From the NCBI GenBank assembly GCA_965116565.1, contig OZ220699.1:2976001-3040000 (forward strand): a stretch of DNA of 64,000 nucleotides, given 5' to 3'. Position 1 is the first letter of the stretch, and each line of letters begins with the position of its first letter. Below, one piece after another: positions 7,362 through 14,201 of this stretch. Source of the DNA: Bin87 sp965116565. Lineage in GTDB: Bacteria > Chloroflexota > Dehalococcoidia > Lucifugimonadales > UBA3495. The translations under genes and the position numbers were made by a program. Under the pieces are notes generated by a model. The model searched no databases. It had not been told where the DNA came from and saw only the letters and a list, made by a program, of their open reading frames with translations.

Positions 7362-7808
7362 CTACGCAGTTATTTTTCTCGGTCTTCCACCTGTTGGTTT
7401 GTGCCCGTCCTTGTAGGTTTCAAGGTCACACCGACGCACCACAATGTATCCGCCTCTAGGTGCCGGAGCTCTGAGCAACCCGACCTTTGGAACCCGGTTG
7501 CGTGTAACCCAGGTTCGCAGCGTGCCGATCGGTATCCCGTACCCGCCATCCTCTGGACTTCGGCTGGCGCTGGGCAGGTCGATAAGACCGTCCGGCAGGC
7601 AGCCGGGTTCGTAGATGACCTCGCAGGCGTCCTCTTCGGCGTGATCCAGGTAATCCACGATGTCGGTCGCGGTTTCGACCGTGGGGTGTGCGGCGATGCG
7701 TTCGGCAACCATCTCGGCAATCTTTGCGCCGGCCGCTCCGTTCTCCAAGAGCCGGTCCACGGCGCTGAATAGATCCTCAGTCGGCGTGCTTTTGCCCAAT
7801 TCTACCAT
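7362..7808 (-). CDS. excisionase/MerR-like HTH DNA-binding protein
   Basis: A 148-residue protein. The N-terminal about 75 residues are acidic and helical. The C-terminal part (GYGIPIGTLRTWVTRNRVPK followed by GGYIVVRRCDLETYKDG) has the pattern of a winged-helix excisionase/MerR-type reader: a helix-turn-helix that senses a column or hinge, then a wing and a basic tail GRPRKITA. Such proteins regulate excision or early promoters of mobile elements. It lies upstream of the methyltransferase on the same strand with a 52-bp gap, and faces a small divergent ORF. The start has no strong ribosome site. Confidence 0.6.
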   Translation of the reverse strand: MVELGKSTPTEDLFSAVDRLLENGAAGAKIAEMVAERIAAHPTVETATDIVDYLDHAEEDACEVIYEPGCLPDGLIDLPSASRSPEDGGYGIPIGTLRTWVTRNRVPKVGLLRAPAPRGGYIVVRRCDLETYKDGHKPTGGRPRKITA

Positions 7809-7856
7809 AGGGGGATTCTTGAACCGGTTGTAGGGGATCGTGGCATAATCGGGAGC

Positions 7857-7964
7857 ATGAGCAGACTGAAGACATGGGTCGCGGCTTCAAGCATGGTTGT
7901 CATAGTTTTGGTGTTAGTTTCCGCATCCGCTCTGGTAGGAATAGGAGCCCACCCGGATCTATAA
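7857..7964 (+). CDS. possible 35-residue single-helix membrane peptide
   Basis: ATG to TAA, with one strong hydrophobic helix (MVVIVLVLVSASALVGIG) after a short basic start MSRLKTW. It reads against its neighbours and is divergent from the HTH gene. The GGGAG before it is too close to the ATG to be a good ribosome site, so expression is uncertain. If real, it may be a small membrane-active peptide of the element. Confidence 0.35.
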   Translation: MSRLKTWVAASSMVVIVLVLVSASALVGIGAHPDL

Positions 7965-8051
7965 GTGAGCCTAGAATTGCGGTTGCTTGGATCGGGGTTC
8001 GCGGGGCTCCTAGCCTTCCGGTTCGCCGGCGACGTGTGGGCCATCTGCTGG

Positions 8052-8219
8052 TCACGTGAACAGGGGCCAAAGCATGATCAACAGCCCCAACACTCCTGCT
8101 GCAGATCCACCGATTAACATCAATGGTCCCAGCGGCCCTTCCAGATACCTCATCAGGATGTAACCGACCACCGCACACACGATCCCAGCTATTAGCAGAG
8201 CTAATCCCCAGAACAGCAC
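8052..8219 (-). CDS. 55-residue membrane protein, two predicted helices
   Basis: A GTG start with GGAGG in front. The protein is almost entirely two hydrophobic segments (LALLIAGIVCAVVGYIL and a Gly-rich stretch ending VLGLLIMLWPLF) joined by MRYLEGPLGP, which gives a helical hairpin. It is the last of a run of tiny - strand ORFs between the element's regulatory genes and the tRNA. Holin-like, immunity or conjugation-exclusion proteins have this form, but nothing specific identifies it. Confidence 0.55.
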   Translation of the reverse strand: MLFWGLALLIAGIVCAVVGYILMRYLEGPLGPLMLIGGSAAGVLGLLIMLWPLFT

Positions 8220-8302
8220 GATCCAACCTCCATTAGGCGACAGTGCCGATGGTCGCCGTTCTCCTGGACGCGGCCGTTCAGTATTTCAGCGAGGGACGTC
8301 AT
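8201..8302 (-). CDS. possible 33-residue soluble small ORF
   Basis: An ATG overlaps the stop of the upstream membrane ORF (ATGA), and the frame runs 18 bases into the next gene. The product begins MTSLAEILNGRVQENGDH and has three Cys near its end. It may be a coupling or leader peptide; composition gives no function. Overlap with neighbours is the only support. Confidence 0.3.
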   Translation of the reverse strand: MTSLAEILNGRVQENGDHRHCRLMEVGSCCSGD

Positions 8303-8454
8303 GTCTCTCTAACCAGCCCGGAGAGCATCACGAAACAGTAAATTAAAAGCAATGCGCACACGAAAAGCGCGGCACCGGCCGGTGCATCCGCCTTCCAGAT
8401 GATGTACAGAATTGCCGACATCACTAATGCAGGCGACAATTTGGCTAGCTCCAT
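8299..8454 (-). CDS. 51-residue membrane protein, two predicted helices
   Basis: It begins MELAKLSPALVMSAILYIIW, has a charged turn KADAPAG, then a second helix (AALFVCALLLIYCFVMLSGL). It lies 25 bp downstream of another tiny membrane ORF, and its stop overlaps the next ATG, so 8638-8052 looks like a chain of small membrane peptides. The family is not recognised. Confidence 0.5.
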   Translation of the reverse strand: MELAKLSPALVMSAILYIIWKADAPAGAALFVCALLLIYCFVMLSGLVRET

Positions 8455-8479
8455 GAGTCCCCCTCCAGCATGTGTGTTG

Positions 8480-8638
8480 CTACTCGGCGGCCAGCGTCCC
8501 GACGAATAAAGCTACGAGGGTAAGGGCCAACATGCCGCTGCACAGCATGATCGTTCCCCCAGATGAGGCGGCGCCTCCCACGAATATGAACAACGGCCCA
8601 CCGGCGATGATCGCGAGAATTGGTGTAAGACGTGACAT
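8480..8638 (-). CDS. 52-residue membrane protein, two predicted helices
   Basis: It starts MSRLTPILAIIAGGPLFIFV and continues through a Gly/Ser turn (GGAASSGGT) to a second helix (CSGMLALTLVALFVGTLAAE). A GGAG lies 7 bases upstream of the ATG. The complementary + strand reading is polar, as expected for the shadow of a real membrane gene. Function is unknown. Confidence 0.5.
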   Translation of the reverse strand: MSRLTPILAIIAGGPLFIFVGGAASSGGTIMLCSGMLALTLVALFVGTLAAE

Positions 8639-8641
8639 GAT

Positions 8642-8836
8642 CTACTCCATCCGCGCGAAAGCGGGGTCTGATCGCCGGCCGTAGCGGCTCGATAACGCTG
8701 CGGCCATCTTGGTTCGGTTGCTGTAAAATCTCCCTGCAGTGGTGGCGACGGATGGATTCGCACCAACATTGACCCAAGGGTTAGGCAGATTGAGAGGAAG
8801 GTGCCGAGAGACAGATTCGATCCACCACCTGATCAA
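8642..8836 (-). other. unresolved stretch with weak 64-codon frame
   Basis: The frame from a TTG directly after the upstream TGA is open and ends two bases before the next small gene. Its composition is unconvincing (few hydrophobic or structured blocks), and part of it (8740-8767) resembles a tRNA 3' end. I see no better feature here. Confidence 0.25.
8740..8767 (-). repeat. tRNA 3'-end-like remnant, possible old attachment site
   Basis: Read on the - strand, these 28 bases look like a T-arm, the 3' acceptor strand and CCA. By eye 20 of 28 positions equal the end of the tRNA-Trp gene at 9121, in the same orientation. The matching 5' acceptor strand is missing, and the T-loop has TGC instead of TTC, so this is not a working tRNA. 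Confidence 0.3.
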
Positions 8837-9049
8837 TCAAATCAAACTACCTGGGGCTGGTGGCCATACCGCTCCGTTCGGCAATTGGCCTACAGTTCCC
8901 CGCCGGCCGCTGGCGCCACAAGTCGTGCAAACCTCGTCCCCGGTGTCGCTCCCTAGGTACCGTTCTCTTTCCACGATCGTGTGACTGCAAGGCGGACTGC
9001 CTTTGTCTTCCCAAATTCTTCTTAGCGTTATTGCTCGCTGAAATTCCAT
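8837..9049 (-). CDS. 70-residue protein with possible zinc site
   Basis: A TAGGAG lies about 9 bases before the ATG. The sequence carries PCSHTIVERERYLGSDTGDE and then VCTTCGASG, a C-x-H plus C-x2-C arrangement that could bind one zinc ion. It is the gene closest to the tRNA-Trp end of the element. No family is recognised. The ribosome site and the ligand spacing are the support. Confidence 0.5.
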   Translation of the reverse strand: MEFQRAITLRRIWEDKGSPPCSHTIVERERYLGSDTGDEVCTTCGASGRRGTVGQLPNGAVWPPAPGSLI

Positions 9050-9120
9050 GGAATAGATCTCCTACATTGGGACGCTCGTTATGGGCCTCTCATCGAAGCC
9101 GACTGCTTGACTTACAAAAA

Positions 9121-9194
9121 TGGCACCGGCGGAAGGAATCGAACCCACACCTTCGGTTTTGGAGACCGATGCGCTACCACTACACCACGCCGGT
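9121..9194 (-). tRNA. tRNA-Trp (CCA anticodon)
   Basis: A 74-base cloverleaf on the - strand. The acceptor ACCGGCG/CGCCGGT is fully paired, the anticodon stem is TCGGT/ACCGA with loop CTCCAAA (anticodon CCA), the T-loop is TTCGATT, and the CCA end is encoded. The T-stem has a T-T mismatch and a G-T pair. The 3' end faces the putative mobile element, which is the usual arrangement when an integrase uses a tRNA gene as attachment site. Confidence 0.93.
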
Positions 9195-9272
9195 GCGTCC
9201 CAATTATTTTAGCAACACGTCGCGTCCTGCACAACTGCGCCTGCTGCTATCAAGAGACGATCGCCCGCCCGA

Positions 9273-10727
9273 TCAGACGAGCTCCGGCGCGGCGTGCGCC
9301 ACCGCGTTCCTCCCGATGTGGTTCAGGTATTCCTGGATATTCAGCACCTGGATGGTGTTGGTGGTCCCGGTGACTCCGGTCATGAACCCGTGCACCAGCG
9401 TGACCACGTCGCGCTCCGACACCATGCCGGTCGCCATCGCGGCGTCCACCAGCATCGTCACCAGCTTCGCCACGTCCGGCTCAGCGGGAATCACGCCCTT
9501 GGGGTTGAGGCCCCAGGCCATGCACACCCGGCGTTGGACGGCCGCGTCGTGGGAAAACACCAGGATGTCGTTCTCGGGCCGGAACCGAGCCATCTCGAAC
9601 GCTGCCCGACCGCTGCTCGTGATCACGATGGGCTTGGCGTTCAGCGACTTGGTCAGCTGGTTCGCCCCCCAGGTCACCGCCTGCGTCTGGTTGGTCTGCG
9701 GAAACTCGGTGTAGTAGTCATACATGGTCTCCGCCTGGACGATGGCCGCATCGGCAATGCGCACCGCCTCCACCGGATACGCCCCTACGGCAATCTCGTC
9801 CGACAATAGGATCGAGTCGCAGCCGTCCAGCACCGCGTTGGCGATGTCGGACACCTCGGCGCGCGTCGGCGTCGGCGAGTTCACCATCGAACGGAGCATC
9901 TGTGTCGCCACCGAGGAGATGCGACCTGCCATGTTGGCGCGGGTCACCATGTTCTTCTGGATCACCGGCACCTCCTCCATTGGCATCTCCACGCCCAGAT
10001 CGCCGCGGGCGACCATGATCCCGTCCACCTCTTCGAGAATGTCGTCGAGGTTTTGGATGCACTCCCGCCGTTCCAGCTTTGCCATCACCGGCGCCTGGCT
10101 GTTCAACTGATTCAGGTAGGCCCGCGCGTAGCGAACATCCTCGCCTGAACGCACGAACGACAGGGCGACCCAGTCAACCTCCTGCTCCACGCCGAACTCC
10201 AGCGCGACCTTGTCGCTTTCGGTGATCACGGGCATGTCAATGGCCACGTCGGGCAGGTTGACGCCCTTGTATGAGGACAGGTTGCCACCGTTTCGCACTT
10301 GCGTTTTGATCTCAAGGTCGTCGGTTACGTCCAGCACTTCGAGACACACCGTGCCGTCCGAGAGATAAACCAGGTGGCCCGGGCGAAGGTTGGCGAGGAT
10401 GGTGGGTTCCGGAAACGGCAGACGGTCGGGAGCATCGGCGGCCGGCTGGTTGACGATCGAAATTCGGTCGCCAAAGTTGAGTTGGATCGCTGCCGGCATG
10501 TGCCCCAGGCGGAACTTGTTGCCGCCAAGATCCTGCAGGACCGCAACCGGGCGGTTCTGGCGTTCCGAAGCGGCGCGCACGCTGGCGATCACTTCGGCGT
10601 GCTCCTCCAGCGTCCCATGAGAGAAGTTGAGCCGCGCCACGTCCATGCCGGCTGCCACCAGCCGGTCCAGCGTTTCCGGAGACCGGGAGGCCGGCCCTAT
10701 GGTGGCGATTATCTTGGTTTTCCGCAT
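9273..10727 (-). CDS. pyk: pyruvate kinase
   Basis: Catalyses phosphoenolpyruvate plus ADP to pyruvate plus ATP, the last step of glycolysis. About 484 residues. Visible motifs: TKIIATIGPAS at the start, ARLNFSHGT, the active-site Lys region MAKLERRE, the metal-binding MVARGDLGVEMP, and ATQMLRSM followed by PTPTRAEVSDIANAVLDG. A C-terminal domain follows (ITSSGRAAFEMARFRP onward). Some positions are unusual: QDLGGNKFRLG stands where LDTKGPEIRTG is usual, and LLSDEIAVG for the usual MLSGETAxG. It is therefore a divergent member. The start at 10727 has GGGAG upstream; a TTG two codons earlier is less likely. Confidence 0.9.
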   Translation of the reverse strand: MRKTKIIATIGPASRSPETLDRLVAAGMDVARLNFSHGTLEEHAEVIASVRAASERQNRPVAVLQDLGGNKFRLGHMPAAIQLNFGDRISIVNQPAADAPDRLPFPEPTILANLRPGHLVYLSDGTVCLEVLDVTDDLEIKTQVRNGGNLSSYKGVNLPDVAIDMPVITESDKVALEFGVEQEVDWVALSFVRSGEDVRYARAYLNQLNSQAPVMAKLERRECIQNLDDILEEVDGIMVARGDLGVEMPMEEVPVIQKNMVTRANMAGRISSVATQMLRSMVNSPTPTRAEVSDIANAVLDGCDSILLSDEIAVGAYPVEAVRIADAAIVQAETMYDYYTEFPQTNQTQAVTWGANQLTKSLNAKPIVITSSGRAAFEMARFRPENDILVFSHDAAVQRRVCMAWGLNPKGVIPAEPDVAKLVTMLVDAAMATGMVSERDVVTLVHGFMTGVTGTTNTIQVLNIQEYLNHIGRNAVAHAAPELV

Positions 10728-10832
10728 GACCAATCTCCCTGTCCAAGCGCTGCTTCACGCCTCGTCACGTCTCATTTAGTCGCATTATAACGACTATTCC
10801 CCAGCCGCACAGCGAAGCCGGGATATGCAAAA

Positions 10833-10853
10833 GGGCGGGTTTTGGACCCGCCC
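10833..10853 (-). terminator. intrinsic terminator of the LLM gene
   Basis: GGGCGGGT and ACCCGCCC form an 8-bp perfect stem with a TTTGG loop. On the - strand it is followed by TTTTGC. It lies 22 bp beyond the stop of the monooxygenase gene at 10875. Confidence 0.75.
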
Positions 10854-10874
10854 CAACTGCGTCTCATTGATCGC

Positions 10875-12041
10875 CTATCGACCCTGGCGAGTTTCCTCGT
10901 AAGCCTGCGTGGCCCGCTCCAGCCCGGCCCGCCGGTTGACCTGCAGCGTGTCGCGCAGATCGGACGCCCACTGCTGGGAGGTCTGGATGCCGGTCAGCGT
11001 GCCCTGGAATTGGGGCATCACGTAGCGCGCCATCAGTTCATAGGATCGGTGGATCTTGTCGCGGGGCGCCCAATCCTCCACGCGCACCAGCATGCCGCCG
11101 AACCCACCCGACATTTCCTGCAGTTCGTTGATCCGCTGGATGCAGTCGTCCGGAGTTCCCACGATCCACTGCTTGTTGTCAGTCATGAAGTCTACGATCT
11201 GATCGCGCGGCACATCCGGCACTTCGTGACCCAGGGTGTTGCCGAAGTATTCGGTAACGACCCGGGCGGAACCCTCCCGAATGTCCTCCTGCGCCTCCTT
11301 CTTCGACTCGGCCAGGTGGACGCCGACCGACAGGCGCCACTCCGACCGCTTGACCGTCTGCCCGTGCTCGGCGGCCGTCTCCTCGGCAATTGCCCACTGA
11401 TCCTTCAGGCTGGTCGAGCGCACCATGTCGCGCGGCACGCTCAGCGAGATCACTCCGGCGCCGTGTTTGCCGGCGGTGGTAACGCCGGCCGGCGACTGCA
11501 CCGAGGCGACGACCAGCGGGAACGGCTGCTGGTAAGGGCGTAACTGCAGGTGCGCGTCGTGCAATTCGAACCAGTCCGACTCGTATGTGTACGGCTCTGC
11601 GCTGTCCATCAGCCGCTTGATGACCCCCAGCGACTCGTCCATCATCTCCCGTTGCCGCGCCGGGTCGATGCCGAACATGTACGCGTCCGACGCCAGCGCG
11701 CCCGGACCCACCCCCAGCATCACCCTCCCCCGGGTCAGGTGATCGAGCAGCACCATGCGGTTCGCGACCATGTAGGGATGGTGGTAGGGGAGGCTCACCA
11801 CGCCGGTGCCCAGCCGCAGGTTGCGCGTGCGCTCGGCCGCCGTCGCCATGAAAACCTCCGGCGACGCAATCGTCTCCCAGCCGGCGCTGTGGTGCTCGCC
11901 AATCCAGGCCTCGTCAAAGCCCAGGTGGTCCAGCCATTGCAGCAGTTCGAGGTCGCGCTCCAGCGCCAGGGTCGGATTCTCGCCGACCCGGTGGAAGGGA
12001 GCCATGAACACGCCGAATTTCATTCGCGCCGGAACGGACAT
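10875..12041 (-). CDS. LLM-class flavin-dependent monooxygenase
   Basis: A luciferase-like TIM-barrel flavoprotein of 388 residues. It begins with a beta-strand MKFGVFMAPFHRVGENPTLA and includes the conserved GFDEAWIGEHHSAG block (substrate/flavin pocket), LGTGVVSLPYHHPYMVANRM, RGRVMLGVGPGAL and the nucleotide-end segment IVGTPDDCIQRI. It resembles alkanal/limonene-type monooxygenases that use reduced FMN and O2. The substrate is unknown. SAR202-type Chloroflexota carry many such paralogues for oxidising recalcitrant organics. The start at 12041 has AGGAGG upstream; an in-frame ATG at 12023 is possible. Confidence 0.85.
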   Translation of the reverse strand: MSVPARMKFGVFMAPFHRVGENPTLALERDLELLQWLDHLGFDEAWIGEHHSAGWETIASPEVFMATAAERTRNLRLGTGVVSLPYHHPYMVANRMVLLDHLTRGRVMLGVGPGALASDAYMFGIDPARQREMMDESLGVIKRLMDSAEPYTYESDWFELHDAHLQLRPYQQPFPLVVASVQSPAGVTTAGKHGAGVISLSVPRDMVRSTSLKDQWAIAEETAAEHGQTVKRSEWRLSVGVHLAESKKEAQEDIREGSARVVTEYFGNTLGHEVPDVPRDQIVDFMTDNKQWIVGTPDDCIQRINELQEMSGGFGGMLVRVEDWAPRDKIHRSYELMARYVMPQFQGTLTGIQTSQQWASDLRDTLQVNRRAGLERATQAYEETRQGR

Positions 12042-12122
12042 TGGGGGCCTCCTCAATTGGCTTTGGGTTCCGAATACAGTGGCGCCATTCTAACACGCAG
12101 CATCGCAGGGACAACCCGATCG

Positions 12123-12665
12123 CTAATCCGCGCCCGCCACCCCGCTGCGCCGCTCCACGATCACGGTATCCCGCCACACGCCGTTCAGCATCGCCACTCG
12201 CTTGCGCCTCCCAAGGATCCGAAACCCGCATGCCAGATGCACGGCGATGCTCGCCAGGTTCTCCGGAAATATGCTGCTTTGCAACGTCCAGAACCCAGCG
12301 GCCTCCGACTCGGCCACCAACGCAGCCAAAAGCAACTTGCCGATTCCCTGCCCGCGATACGCCTCGTCCACGTAGATGCTGTGTTCCGCGATCCCCGAAT
12401 AGCACGCCCGGGCCGAAACCGGTGAGAGCGCGGCCCATGCCACCACCTCGTCCCCGTCCCGGGCCACCAGCCGACATTCGGGCCGATGGTTGCGGTCCCA
12501 GGTTTCCCAGTCTGGAACCTCGGTCTCAAACGTGGCGTTCCCGGTCGCGATGCCGCCCGCGTAGATCCTCCGCACCGACGGCCAATCCCCGGGCAGCATC
12601 GGCGTAATAGTGATGCCATCCGCGACCGGCACGACGGGATTCAACTGACAGGAACGGTCGGGCAC
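12123..12665 (-). CDS. GNAT N-acetyltransferase, phosphinothricin/MddA type
   Basis: About 180 residues. The acetyl-CoA loop is YRGQGIGKLLL. The signature of the PAT/MddA subgroup is clear: ATFETEVPDWETW, IAEHSIYVDEAYRG, IFPENLASIAVHLACGFRI and GVWRDTVIVERRS. Relatives acetylate phosphinothricin-like or methionine-derivative amines, so the native role may be detoxification of amino-acid analogues. The start is uncertain: GTG at 12665 is the longest, and the conserved domain begins near ITITPMLPGDW. Confidence 0.85.
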   Translation of the reverse strand: MPDRSCQLNPVVPVADGITITPMLPGDWPSVRRIYAGGIATGNATFETEVPDWETWDRNHRPECRLVARDGDEVVAWAALSPVSARACYSGIAEHSIYVDEAYRGQGIGKLLLAALVAESEAAGFWTLQSSIFPENLASIAVHLACGFRILGRRKRVAMLNGVWRDTVIVERRSGVAGAD

Positions 12666-12698
12666 CCTGAGGGGCCGTTTGGGTAGCGTTTCGCGCGG

Positions 12699-13382
12699 CT
12701 ACCGCGACCGGGTTTGCGGCGTGAGCAGGCCTACCTGCAAGGACGGCGGCAGGTTGTTGCGGGTGACCTGCATGCGCGCTTGCGGCTGCAGCGAACCGTC
12801 CGCGACGCCGAGTTCCCGGAGAAACGCCGCAGCGTCCGCCGGCATGATTTCCGACGACTCTCCCGGCGCCCGGTAGTGCATGGGCACCAGCCAGCGAGCA
12901 TCCAGCTGCTGGGCGGCCTGGTTGATGGCGCGATGCGACAGCAGGTTGTGCTCCTCTCCCCCGGCCGGGGCCAGCACAACGTCAGCCGGCCCGATCAGGT
13001 CGATCTGCTGTGCGGACAACGGCTTGGAGATGTTTCCCAGGTGGCAGACGCTGATTCCATCCACCGCAATGGTGTATGCGACGTTGCGCCTGCTCCGGGG
13101 CGCGCCTTCCGGTAGCGCGGTCATCACCGCTCGAATCGTGATCCCCTGGAATTCGTACTCGCCGGGCGTGTCGAAAACGCGCGGGCCTCCGCTCAGGTCG
13201 GCTGGGTTGTTGTGCATCACATCGTCGTGGCTGACCGTGACCGCCACCACGTCCACGATCTGGCGCGGATCAATCGTCATCCCCAGTCCCGCGTTCGCCC
13301 CGTACGGGTCGGTTACGATGGACAGTCCGGTCGTCGCGGACCGCAGGCGGAATGAGGCATGTCCCAGCCAGTAAATATCCAT
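12699..13382 (-). CDS. MBL-fold hydrolase (UlaG-like) with atypical metal motif
   Basis: 227 residues starting MDIYWLGHASFRLRS, which is the UlaG-like metallo-beta-lactamase opening. The usual HxHxDH metal motif is replaced by SHDDVMHN, so one or more canonical ligands are missing or shifted. Later elements are present: FDTPGEYEFQGI, CHLGNISKPLS, APAGGEEHNL and LVPMHYRAPG. Relatives include Chloroflexota MBL proteins of unknown substrate. It may bind one metal or none. It lies 33 bp from the GNAT gene on the same strand. Confidence 0.75.
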   Translation of the reverse strand: MDIYWLGHASFRLRSATTGLSIVTDPYGANAGLGMTIDPRQIVDVVAVTVSHDDVMHNNPADLSGGPRVFDTPGEYEFQGITIRAVMTALPEGAPRSRRNVAYTIAVDGISVCHLGNISKPLSAQQIDLIGPADVVLAPAGGEEHNLLSHRAINQAAQQLDARWLVPMHYRAPGESSEIMPADAAAFLRELGVADGSLQPQARMQVTRNNLPPSLQVGLLTPQTRSR

Positions 13383-13423
13383 GACCGCGCCCGATCAATC
13401 AGTTCCGGGAATGGGCTTGGCCG

Positions 13424-14077
13424 TCAGCCATTTCGCGGCGCTCCGGTCATCCAGTCCACCGCTGCCCAGCCCGCGGGTATCAGAAGGCTGGCGGCGATCA
13501 ACTTGACCAGGTCGCCGGGAATGAACGGGAGCAGCCCGCACTGCCACACATCCGCGCAGCCCCAGGCAGTGGCGGCATCGGCGGGCAGGAAGTAGCTCAG
13601 TTGGATGAGCCCGGGGACATACAGCACAACGTTGCCCAGGAGCATGGCCAGCAGCACCCACGGCCGCCGGTTCCAACCCCACTGGCACAGGTAACCCACC
13701 AGGGCCGCCGCTGGGATGAATCCCACTATGTAACCGCCCGACGGCAGCAGCCAGAACCATCCCGATGCTCCGCCCGCGAAGAAGGGCAGGAACGCCCCCT
13801 CGATGGCGTACAGCGCGAGCGCCAGGCCGCCGCGCCACCCGCCCAGCAGCGCGCCTACCAGGAGGACGGCAAACGTCTGCCCGGTGATTGGGACCGGCGT
13901 GAACCCCAACGGAATCTTGATCTGTGCGAACATCGCGACCAGCAGGCTGCCCGCGATGATCAGCACGATGTCCCGGACTATGCCGGCTGTTCGTCCCGCG
14001 TCGGGGATGACCACGTCTGACAGCATGCCGGGCAACGGCAATGCCTGGTCTGCGGTTGGCGAAACTCGATAGCGCAT
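13424..14077 (-). CDS. bioY: BioY-type biotin transporter (ECF S component)
   Basis: A 217-residue membrane protein with six or so helices. The BioY signatures are visible: VPITGQTFAVLLVGALLGG, SGGYIVGFIPAAALVGYL and the C-terminal LLPFIPGDLVKLIAASLLIP. BioY captures biotin and works alone or with the shared ECF energising module, which is not in this window. It is followed, same strand, by the MBL hydrolase gene and divergent from polX. No clear BirA operator was seen upstream. Confidence 0.9.
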   Translation of the reverse strand: MRYRVSPTADQALPLPGMLSDVVIPDAGRTAGIVRDIVLIIAGSLLVAMFAQIKIPLGFTPVPITGQTFAVLLVGALLGGWRGGLALALYAIEGAFLPFFAGGASGWFWLLPSGGYIVGFIPAAALVGYLCQWGWNRRPWVLLAMLLGNVVLYVPGLIQLSYFLPADAATAWGCADVWQCGLLPFIPGDLVKLIAASLLIPAGWAAVDWMTGAPRNG

Positions 14078-14201
14078 GACATATACATCCTAAACCAACC
14101 GTCAAAATCCTGTCCACGCCGCCAGGTGCGCAATCCGATCGATTCCGTGCAACGGGCTCGCGCTTGCCCCAATTTACGCGACGGTGGTAAGGTGATACTT
14201 G

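Noticed and set aside
7802..8044. 80-codon - strand ORF downstream of the small membrane genes
   Set aside because: No ribosome site and low-complexity polar composition; overlaps a more plausible + strand peptide. Not enough support either way.
7965..8120. + strand GTG frame right after the 35-residue peptide
   Set aside because: Runs antisense into the well-supported gene at 8052-8219 and has no ribosome site.
9107..9373. + strand frame over the tRNA-Trp gene (GGRNRTHTFGFGD...)
   Set aside because: It is a typical false ORF produced by translating the antisense of a tRNA gene.
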